Source: Candidatus Bathyarchaeota archaeon (GTDB lineage: Archaea; Thermoproteota; Bathyarchaeia; Bathyarchaeales; Bathycorpusculaceae). From it: a stretch of 6,768 nt of DNA. The notes beneath the pieces were generated by a model. That model worked only from the letters and a program-made list of their open reading frames with translations. It searched no databases and was not told the origin of the DNA. Positions 1-6,230 of this stretch are shown in pieces. The stretch covers positions 1 through 6,768 of the forward strand of contig DAOUTL010000073.1 in the NCBI GenBank assembly GCA_030626685.1. Reading direction: 5' to 3'. A program made the translations under genes and the position numbers. Each line of letters starts with the position of its first letter. Position 1 is the stretch's first letter.

Positions 1-91
1 AGTCTGGCTTGCTTAGGTGAGAATGCAAGGGTTTTTCGACGTGGATGTGTTCATCGAGTTTGATGTGCGGGGGTGTTTTTTCTTGGTTCAT
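1..91 (-). CDS. hsdR: N-terminal fragment of the type I restriction endonuclease subunit R (HsdR), cut off by the window edge
   Basis: Only the first 30 codons are visible; the frame is open from an ATG at 91-89 to base 1. The peptide begins MNQEKTPPHIKLDEHIH and continues VEKPL. A short charged leader followed by an HVEKP-like motif is typical of many HsdR N-termini, just before the endonuclease domain. HsdR is the ATP-driven translocase and nuclease of type I systems. The start has a good ribosome binding site (GGAG, five bases before the ATG) and lies 24 bases downstream of the ATPase stop. The identity rests mainly on context, because hsdM and hsdS lie upstream in the same operon and hsdR is the missing subunit. 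The nuclease and helicase motifs would all lie outside the window, so another small or unrelated gene cannot be excluded. Confidence 0.68.
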   Translation of the reverse strand, partial: MNQEKTPPHIKLDEHIHVEKPLHSHLSKPD

Positions 92-96
92 ATAGA

Positions 97-100
97 CTCC
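97..100 (-). promoter_or_regulatory. Ribosome binding site of hsdR
   Basis: On the minus strand the bases read GGAG, followed by five bases and then the ATG at 91-89. This supports the chosen start and shows that translation of the edge gene can begin independently after the 24-base gap behind the ATPase stop codon. No hairpin followed by a T run separates the two genes, so read-through transcription is expected. Confidence 0.6.
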
Positions 101-115
101 ACATTTAAAGTCCAG

Positions 116-3100
116 TCATGGTCGATTGTTTTTAGAAATTTGATTTGTTTTCTCTGGGTGATATTCCCGGCTGAGATCAATCCTTCTAAAGTCTTCTTCA
201 CCCAGAAAGTCAAATTTCCGTTCAAATAGTGAAGCTATTTTATCACTAGCGGTTGCGAAATAAATCTGCCTATCGTGCATTAACACCAGTTCGCGCAAGT
301 AATCAAGAAAGGACAGAGAGTTTAAATCGTCTACATGAGCTATAGGGTCATCGATCAATATGACAGGCGGTGCCTGTTTTCCAAGTTGAGCATTTTGAGA
401 AAGAAAGATTGATAGAGCAAATGCTGCCCGTTGTCCAGTACTGATTTGACTTAGTTTTGACTCCGTGCCATCCTTGCGGATAAGCGATGTCCAATCTGAA
501 CCAATACCTTCAAATTCTGCTGGTGAATGAATGTGGGAGAAGATTTCCTCTATGCTTGCACGATTCTGCTGAAGTGCGGACTTCATTGCAGATTCTAGGG
601 AATGGTTGTTTTGTAAATCTTTGAGAACAATAAACGCTTCATGCATTTTGTTCTGACGTTGGTTCAGCTTAGATATCTTTTTTTCAAGTAACTCTTTCCT
701 TTTTACAGAATCAGCAAAACTAACATTGGCTTGTTTCTCCCTGTCAAGAGCTGTTTGCAACTCTGCAGCGAGCTGACGGACCGACTCTGCCTCAATCACG
801 AGTTCTGCAAGTGGTCTTTTGTCTAACCACGGAAATGACGCAGAGAATTTGGAAAGCTTTTTACTCAGACGTTCTGTAGTGGATAACCTTTCCTTCAGTT
901 GAGATAATTCGTTAATAATATCCTTCGTAACGGTTGCGACCGGACTTAAAGTTGAGGTGATCTTTTTTTGCAGTTTATGTATATTTTTATTATCTTCATC
1001 AAGGGTTTGCGATAAAGATGCCATGTTCTGCTTAATCATTGTACGCAATCGCTCCGCCGTTTCTTGTGTGAATTCATCGAGAGGATAACCGAAATCTCGT
1101 AAACGTGTGGAGATTTCCACCACCATTTCGACCGTCAGCCCCTGTGCCTCAAGAGAGATGAGATCGCTGGAAAGCGTTTTAAACTGAGTGTCTGCCTTTG
1201 CAAGCGTTCCTTTGGCCTTTTCTACTGCTGATAGTGCCTCTCTAACAGTAATATTTTGCGCGAGACCTACTTTCTCGCAATAATTCATCAGCCATGTCAT
1301 AATTGACTCAACAGCAGCTGTGTTGCGGACTGCATCCTCTTGCGCCTTCATCTCGGAAAGAAGCGCCTGTCCAAGCGCTTCGACATTCTTGTCAACGTCA
1401 ATGGTCATATGTTTTGAAAGGTCGCCAATCTTAAATTGTGTATGACAAAGTGGACATTCATCGGCTTCGGGACTGATCTTTAAGAGTTTACCCGCGATCT
1501 GCCGGAGCTCCTGCGCAAGACTCAGATGCTGATCCTGTGTATCGCTAAATTTTTTATATCCACTTTTTTGCTCAATCAAAAGATTTTCTGCCTCTAATCG
1601 CTTTTTAATAGCGTCCTGATGACATTTTACCAGCAAATCATCACGATCTTCCACCGAAATTAAATCTAAACTTAAATCAGCCAATCCAGCTAGCCACCCG
1701 GCATGGCTTGATATGATTTTCTGCTGTTTGCTTCGCTCTTCTGCACGTATAGCGACACCTGAATCTATTAGGCGATCTGCCTGCTGCAGGCTTGCCAATG
1801 CCTCTCGGTCATGTATTATCGACTTTTTTAAACACTTTTGGCTTTTTTTCAAATCTTCACAACGAGAAATGTCCGGTTCGGTTATTTTGATAGCGACCTT
1901 TACGTCATGGCAATATTTGGTCAGCCCATCGAGCGTCACAGGTGACTCTAGCCACTTTAACTCCGTTGCTTGCTGAGTTATTGCCACCATTTCAGCAAGT
2001 GGCTCAACAAGGGCGCTAGAGAAAGATACTTTATCGCGTTGAACGACCGACCAGCCGTTACTATGCATTATGTCATTCAAACGAATCTGGATTGAGTCTG
2101 ACTCGTGCTGAATTCTACTGGCGCTCTCAATCTGTTTCTTTAAAGTATTGATTTCTCCTTCAATTGCCGATTCTTGTTTCCCAAGGCTAGGCAGCTCTAA
2201 CGAAAGATAATCATGCACTAGCACTATATCGTTCCATGTTTTTGCAGCATCAGAGCCAACCAACAATTTAGATAGGTCATCTTCTATATCAGAGTTTGAA
2301 TCCGCCAGGCTTACAGCTGCGTCAGTGTCAAGAAAGTTAAAGCGAGCAAAACTTTGGTAAATGTTGTTGGTTTTAATTTCGGTTTGGCCATACCACAATA
2401 AATTCATATCACGGAATTTTGACGGTTTACGTTTATCAGTGACTGGCTCAATTAAGCCGTCAACCAGCTTTACAATCAACTTATACGAAAGCGGTAATTT
2501 AGGATTCCTCTTGTTTCGACCGCAATAGAACAGCTCTATTGCTTCAAGAAGAGATGTTTTACCGGATCCATTAGGTCCAACGATGAGATTTACAGTGCCA
2601 AAATCAAACTGTCGTTTCTGCAAGATATCGCGATATTTATTTAGCTCTATCGATTTAATGAACGAAGTTGTTTTGACTAACGATTTCTGCCTTGTTGGTT
2701 GTGACCTTTTCTTAGGTTCAAGTGTCGAATTCTCGATACGCTTAATTCGGGCTGGCATGCTTTCATCACTTAAGATCGCCGTATCAATGCCCGCGTCGAC
2801 AAGACGATCGGTCCAAATTGAAAGAATGCTGGCGTGTGGAGCTGTATCTGGAGTTGCAACCGTAAGTGGTGAGAGTATTGCATCAAACTCCTCTTCTGTC
2901 GTAATTACGAATTTACGAGCATAGCTTCGATCACGTTCAATCAATTCTTTGGCTTGCCGCATTTCACTCTTTGCCAACAATTCTTCGCTTGTAATAAAAC
3001 AGAGATAATTACTCCATTGAAGACTCGGTGGACCTTCAAAATAGTATCGTCCAATAACACGATCCTGATACTTGTCCAACTCCTCTTGGATTGCAGGTAA

Positions 3101-3244
3101 GTCTTTAGCAAAGTCGAGGTAGTACACAGCATATGGTTTTTGATCCGCTTTTTTCGTGAATCGGATGATCGAATCTTCTACTAGCTGCATATCGTCAAAC
3201 TGAGCGGCAACACGCTCTTTTATTTTATTAAAATTTAAGCTCAT
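116..3244 (-). CDS. Rad50/SMC-like ATPase with zinc hook and an extra N-terminal domain, embedded in a type I RM operon
   Basis: A 1042-residue ABC-type ATPase of the Rad50/SbcC/RloC kind. Residues 1-190 form an N-terminal region I do not recognise. The ATPase head starts near 195, with Walker A GPNGSGKTS at 223-231. Two long, mostly helical, coiled-coil-prone arms (about 350-590 and 605-900) flank a CPLC zinc hook at 597-600, nearly midway between the head halves. The second half carries the signature ISTGQR at 934-939 and Walker B VILIDDP at 961-967, then a D-loop with D972. The usual catalytic Glu is Asp (D966), and the H-loop histidine is absent (QIYFATASD, 993-1001). Only about 75 residues follow Walker B, so there is no C-terminal nuclease domain as in RloC or PrrC. 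Such proteins typically dimerise, bind DNA or DNA ends and couple ATP use to a partner. The ATG overlaps the previous stop as ATGA and has a strong GGGAGGG site. It probably senses foreign DNA and controls the neighbouring nitrilase-like protein (inference). Confidence 0.9.
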   Translation of the reverse strand: MSLNFNKIKERVAAQFDDMQLVEDSIIRFTKKADQKPYAVYYLDFAKDLPAIQEELDKYQDRVIGRYYFEGPPSLQWSNYLCFITSEELLAKSEMRQAKELIERDRSYARKFVITTEEEFDAILSPLTVATPDTAPHASILSIWTDRLVDAGIDTAILSDESMPARIKRIENSTLEPKKRSQPTRQKSLVKTTSFIKSIELNKYRDILQKRQFDFGTVNLIVGPNGSGKTSLLEAIELFYCGRNKRNPKLPLSYKLIVKLVDGLIEPVTDKRKPSKFRDMNLLWYGQTEIKTNNIYQSFARFNFLDTDAAVSLADSNSDIEDDLSKLLVGSDAAKTWNDIVLVHDYLSLELPSLGKQESAIEGEINTLKKQIESASRIQHESDSIQIRLNDIMHSNGWSVVQRDKVSFSSALVEPLAEMVAITQQATELKWLESPVTLDGLTKYCHDVKVAIKITEPDISRCEDLKKSQKCLKKSIIHDREALASLQQADRLIDSGVAIRAEERSKQQKIISSHAGWLAGLADLSLDLISVEDRDDLLVKCHQDAIKKRLEAENLLIEQKSGYKKFSDTQDQHLSLAQELRQIAGKLLKISPEADECPLCHTQFKIGDLSKHMTIDVDKNVEALGQALLSEMKAQEDAVRNTAAVESIMTWLMNYCEKVGLAQNITVREALSAVEKAKGTLAKADTQFKTLSSDLISLEAQGLTVEMVVEISTRLRDFGYPLDEFTQETAERLRTMIKQNMASLSQTLDEDNKNIHKLQKKITSTLSPVATVTKDIINELSQLKERLSTTERLSKKLSKFSASFPWLDKRPLAELVIEAESVRQLAAELQTALDREKQANVSFADSVKRKELLEKKISKLNQRQNKMHEAFIVLKDLQNNHSLESAMKSALQQNRASIEEIFSHIHSPAEFEGIGSDWTSLIRKDGTESKLSQISTGQRAAFALSIFLSQNAQLGKQAPPVILIDDPIAHVDDLNSLSFLDYLRELVLMHDRQIYFATASDKIASLFERKFDFLGEEDFRRIDLSREYHPEKTNQISKNNRP

Positions 3245-4989
3245 TCTTCCCTCCCTATATCTACGGGGGTCCTGTTACCGGTCTTATCAATCTTGACGTA
3301 TTGAAGAGGTTCATACGGGATAACTGCACCTGTTTCATTGCAAAACCAAACATGAAGACGCTGTTGCGCAGACCTACTTTGATCTGAATCTAAGGATGAC
3401 TGATGAAGACAGTTTGCAACATGCTTTTTGATAGCTTTGACGTGATCGCGGCTACATTCCTCACCCATGTAGATTACTGTTGCAAGTTTTCCGCTGGTAG
3501 ATTCTACATTCTGATGGGGAGAATTGTGTGACCATTTAAAGCTAAATCCGGACTTAAGATCCGAAAGTGCAGATGGTAAATCGTCGTTTTTTATTATCTC
3601 CCATAAACGTGAACAACGTCGTAACCTTGCTGTTCTAAATCTTTTAGCTTGTTCGTGTGTATCTTGAGCAAAGGTGACTCTTCGAATGATTTCTGATGAA
3701 TCAATCACGCAAGAGTCCAAAAGATTAACTTTATGCCAGTCCTTGTTAGACTCAATTTCACCAGCACATAATGCAAGGATCCTTTCCACTTCGAGGGGAT
3801 TGGCATCTGCTATTCGCTTAATCTCAGTCTGTGCGTTACCGCTTTCTGTGATGATAGCAGAAAATCCATCATCAGCAGTGTTTTTCTCGACCCAACTACC
3901 TGCCTCATCGTTCCAATTGCATGTCTTAGTTAGCTGCGGTCCACGACGTCTTGATGCAGGCCCTGCAACTGCGACATGGGCCACCTTTGTTGCGGTAAAT
4001 AGAAAGATAGCAGGTTTATAATTAAAAAATAGTGCGTGAGAGCGGCATGGCTGAAGCCAAGTATAATAGAGACCCTGCCGGTGATTGCTGCAAAGAGTTA
4101 CATCTCTGTTGTCAAACTCTCGCCCTTTCAAGTACCAGGCAGACCCTGCGATGTTATTCCAATGTCTGCTGTTACCGCTAATCGACATTATCACGTCTTC
4201 AGACCAATTCAGACAAAGCACTTCGGTCGCATCGCCACCATAGTGTAGGAGTCGCTCCCTGCAACCGAGGAACCACTCGTTACGCGGATCTTGGTTCAAT
4301 TGTATATGAAGTATCAGGGCTCGATCATGAATGGCTGCGGCTATGTCGTCTGTTAATGCGAAGGCATCGGCACATATCAAGGATACAAGCTTCAAATTTT
4401 GTTCATTACCCCCGAATTGATAAATACGAGTACCCCGTTGCATTCCGTTAATTTCGAAATGGTCGGGATCACCCATAGCGTGTGTCTTGAATTGTACTAG
4501 CACTACAGTCTTTGCCTCGCCATTATCTGGTGCAGGCGGTGAAACGAAAATATAAGCAAGCGGGCTAACAAATCGTGTCGAACTTGCGTCAAGAGGTTCA
4601 TATATTACAGTAGCGAACGGAGCAAGTCTTTCCTTCAGTGATTCAAGTTCACTAATTTTGATGCTTTCACATCCTAGCGCCCATATATCCCCTTGAACAG
4701 GCCCCCCACCCCCCGAAATCGCCTCGCTAAGAACTTCCCATGGCATCGAATATTCAGGTGTTATTGCCAAATCGGCTTGTGTTTCTTTTGCATATTTTAG
4801 GAATTTACCAAACTGCCTGGTTGCTAGGTCGCGATCCCGACTTCGGACACCTTCAGCGCTTGCCTCAATATCACCATGTGGTTGCAGTGCTAGCACGGTG
4901 TAATTGTCCGCGTTCGGGATCAATGCATTTAATATCGGCGTCCTGAGGGCGTTTTCAAATAGTATATCAGCGACAGGTGTGATATCCAT
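3241..4989 (-). CDS. Nitrilase-fold (carbon-nitrogen hydrolase-like) protein with a large C-terminal extension, putative defence effector
   Basis: A 582-residue protein. The first 340 or so residues look like a nitrilase-superfamily domain. A strand TVLALQPHGD (31-40) opens it, and the Glu-Lys-Cys triad appears in order: E79 in AITPEYSMP, K168 in VVLVQFKTH, and C206 in LVSLICADAF. The 38-residue spacing from Lys to Cys is normal for the family. Nitrilases hydrolyse nitriles or amides, or transfer acyl groups, through the Cys thiol; the substrate here is unknown. Residues from about 345 to 582 form an extra region I do not recognise; simple nitrilases are about 260-350 residues. No signal peptide or membrane segment is seen, so it should be cytoplasmic. 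I start it at ATG 4989, nine bases after an AGGAAAGG site; a TTG one codon earlier is possible but weaker. It shares one base with the hsdS stop and overlaps the ATPase gene by four, so it is co-expressed with both. Nitrilase domains also occur in the DRT type 1 anti-phage reverse transcriptases. An effector role is inference. Confidence 0.78.
   Translation of the reverse strand: MDITPVADILFENALRTPILNALIPNADNYTVLALQPHGDIEASAEGVRSRDRDLATRQFGKFLKYAKETQADLAITPEYSMPWEVLSEAISGGGGPVQGDIWALGCESIKISELESLKERLAPFATVIYEPLDASSTRFVSPLAYIFVSPPAPDNGEAKTVVLVQFKTHAMGDPDHFEINGMQRGTRIYQFGGNEQNLKLVSLICADAFALTDDIAAAIHDRALILHIQLNQDPRNEWFLGCRERLLHYGGDATEVLCLNWSEDVIMSISGNSRHWNNIAGSAWYLKGREFDNRDVTLCSNHRQGLYYTWLQPCRSHALFFNYKPAIFLFTATKVAHVAVAGPASRRRGPQLTKTCNWNDEAGSWVEKNTADDGFSAIITESGNAQTEIKRIADANPLEVERILALCAGEIESNKDWHKVNLLDSCVIDSSEIIRRVTFAQDTHEQAKRFRTARLRRCSRLWEIIKNDDLPSALSDLKSGFSFKWSHNSPHQNVESTSGKLATVIYMGEECSRDHVKAIKKHVANCLHQSSLDSDQSRSAQQRLHVWFCNETGAVIPYEPLQYVKIDKTGNRTPVDIGREE
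3249..3256 (-). promoter_or_regulatory. Strong ribosome binding site of the ATPase gene
   Basis: The minus strand reads AGGGAGGG, then AAGA, then the ATG at 3244-3242. This purine-rich site lies inside the last codons of the nitrilase-like gene and fixes the ATPase start. With the ATGA stop-start overlap it predicts translational coupling and efficient re-initiation. Confidence 0.7.
4702..4714 (-). repeat. Interrupted G tract (G6-T-G6) in the nitrilase-like gene
   Basis: On the coding strand two runs of six G are separated by a single T. They encode the end of Ser92 and Gly93-Gly96, a glycine loop between the triad Glu and Lys. A one-base change in either run would shift the frame early and remove K168 and C206. 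Runs of six are shorter than most established phase-variable tracts, so switching is only a possibility. Confidence 0.85.
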
Positions 4990-6230
4990 CAATCAACACC
5001 TTTCCTATTGTCGTTATCATTGACTCGGATCAGTAAAGCAGTCACGCGCTTCTCGCCTGTGAGTAGGTCTTGCATGAGGGCGGTTTTGATGGAGCGGAGT
5101 TTTTCTAAACCACGACCCATGGAATCTAATCTTTGATCACATCTCATTAGTATAGTAACGATCTTGCTCTGCTCATCGGGTGACGGCAGACCAATCCACA
5201 GTGGATGAATGTCATTCCTGTTCAGAGATGGTGAACCCGATTTGGTTCCATACCTAGCTAGGTCCAAATGATTGAATAGATAGAACAGATACCGTTCGTT
5301 ATTCCCCATGAAGTTAGTGACGTAAAGGCTCGTATCGTGAGCCCAAAAATCATACTCCAGATAATGCACTTTACCGATTGTTCCTTTTCTACCTACAACA
5401 ACATTCGGACCTTTTGAGGTATATTGTATGTGGTAACCAATTATACCACTTGAAGAGACTACTGGATAAGGTCCATCGTGCAGTTCATTTTCAGTAATGT
5501 CGTGACCACGTTGCAGTGTCGCAACATTTCCAATTTGAGATGGAATCCACTCAACCGGAATCCTCCCCAGCGGAGAGTCTTTGAATTCATGTGTCTGCTC
5601 CGAGCGGAGGTTGCCGTGTTCGTCGATGCCGCGGGTGAGAAGATCCTGCATCAGGCCGGTCTTGATGCGCTGCTGCTTAGCAATCAACGCCTCGGTCTGT
5701 TCGATGGCTTGGTCCACGGTCGAAAGGACATCGGCGATTTTGGCTTGTTCGGGGAGGGAATCAGGGATGTCTGTTACTACCCCTTTTAAGAAACTAGATT
5801 TGAGTCCTGGCTGAGCTGATCCAGAAATCTGCGCAGCTATTTGCCTTTGGCCATGTTCCGAAAGGAGCGTGTAATAGAGGAAATCCTGACAGATTGTTTC
5901 CTTATTTCCACGGATTAGGAAAACGTGTTCATTGATGCATGCTGAGCCAGTGCCATCTCCAAGATAGATACCAACCTTACCAGTTTGAGCACCGTCTTTG
6001 TTGATAAGTACATCACCATCTACTAAGTGCCCTTTAGTCATCCGTTTGAAAAACGCCTGCGGTACACGTTTGACATCAGCTAATGTAACACCGCCAGACT
6101 GCACAATATTTTCACCGCCCAAACTGGCGACTTCACCAGTCTCAGTGGATGCACCTCCTTTTGGTCGTGAACCGCTTTCAAGAATAGAAACTACAGAAGC
6201 TAAATCCGATTTGTGCCAGCTAGCTTTCAT
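4989..6230 (-). CDS. hsdS: Type I restriction-modification specificity subunit HsdS
   Basis: A 413-residue HsdS of normal length with two target recognition domains (TRDs) and two conserved helical spacers. TRD1 covers about residues 1-157 and includes the common HsdS pattern VDGDVLINKDGA (70-81). The central spacer (158-222) contains LPEQAKIADVLSTVD and IKTGLMQDLLTRG. TRD2 (about 223-348) includes VVVGRKGTIGKVH and GSPSLNRNDI. The distal spacer (349-396) repeats the pattern as PDEQSKIVTIL and IKTALMQDLLTGE. The matching helices set the distance between the half-sites and dock the HsdM subunits. HsdS chooses the bipartite DNA target for both methylation and cutting; the target cannot be read from sequence alone. 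The ATG overlaps the hsdM stop as ATGA and no clear Shine-Dalgarno site precedes it, so translation is probably coupled to hsdM. The last 17 residues after the spacer are polar and unremarkable. Confidence 0.96.
   Translation of the reverse strand: MKASWHKSDLASVVSILESGSRPKGGASTETGEVASLGGENIVQSGGVTLADVKRVPQAFFKRMTKGHLVDGDVLINKDGAQTGKVGIYLGDGTGSACINEHVFLIRGNKETICQDFLYYTLLSEHGQRQIAAQISGSAQPGLKSSFLKGVVTDIPDSLPEQAKIADVLSTVDQAIEQTEALIAKQQRIKTGLMQDLLTRGIDEHGNLRSEQTHEFKDSPLGRIPVEWIPSQIGNVATLQRGHDITENELHDGPYPVVSSSGIIGYHIQYTSKGPNVVVGRKGTIGKVHYLEYDFWAHDTSLYVTNFMGNNERYLFYLFNHLDLARYGTKSGSPSLNRNDIHPLWIGLPSPDEQSKIVTILMRCDQRLDSMGRGLEKLRSIKTALMQDLLTGEKRVTALLIRVNDNDNRKGVD
4999..5006 (-). promoter_or_regulatory. 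Ribosome binding site of the nitrilase-like gene
   Basis: The minus strand reads AGGAAAGG, nine bases before the ATG at 4989-4987 and six before the in-frame TTG at 4992-4990. Either start works by spacing. ATG is preferred as the stronger codon and because it forms the common TGATG junction with the hsdS stop. Confidence 0.6.
5059..5091 (-). repeat. Intragenic direct repeat in hsdS, distal copy
   Basis: This stretch matches 5635-5667 at 27 of 33 bases in the same orientation, 576 bases away. It encodes the end of the distal conserved helix (IKTALMQDLLT). Such repeats flank TRD2 and are the classic sites for recombination that swaps or loses recognition domains in hsdS genes. Confidence 0.8.
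5635..5667 (-). repeat. Intragenic direct repeat in hsdS, central copy
   Basis: Partner of the copy at 5059-5091 (27 of 33 bases identical by eye). It encodes the end of the central conserved helix (IKTGLMQDLLT). The offset of 576 bases is exactly 192 codons, so recombination between the copies would keep the frame and yield a one-TRD HsdS. Confidence 0.8.

Noticed and set aside
92..115. Terminator between the ATPase gene and hsdR
   Set aside because: The 24-base gap has no inverted repeat or T run on the minus strand; it holds only a ribosome binding site.
17..229. Plus-strand open frame of 70 codons near the window start
   Set aside because: It runs opposite the hsdR start and the ATPase C-terminus, has no recognisable motif, and its composition follows from the minus-strand genes.
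962..968. Possible -1 frameshift site A-AAA-AAG in the ATPase gene, in the correct frame at codons 759-761
   Set aside because: The heptamer matches the dnaX type, but I see no upstream Shine-Dalgarno stimulator, and the only downstream stem (CGGT/ACCG) is four base pairs and about 19 bases away. The -1 frame ends after about 16 codons. It probably reflects Lys codons in a coiled coil.
1713..2924. Plus-strand open frames at 1713-1976 and 2583-2924
   Set aside because: They lie wholly antisense to the ATPase gene, one of them across the Walker A region, and have no protein-like pattern.
2941..3132. Minus-strand 63-codon frame inside the ATPase gene
   Set aside because: It is out of frame within the N-terminal domain of the ATPase, with no ribosome binding site or protein-like pattern.
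116..3244. Identity of the ATPase as RloC or PrrC anticodon nuclease
   Set aside because: The zinc hook and head fit RloC, but only about 75 residues follow Walker B, leaving no room for the C-terminal anticodon nuclease domain, while there is an extra N-terminal domain those proteins lack.
3674..4946. Plus-strand open frames at 3674-4021, 4036-4248 and 4740-4946
   Set aside because: All are antisense to the nitrilase-like gene, whose catalytic motifs show that its frame is the real one.
4990..4992. TTG as the start of the nitrilase-like gene
   Set aside because: It adds one residue only; the following ATG is the stronger start codon with acceptable nine-base spacing and forms the usual TGATG junction.
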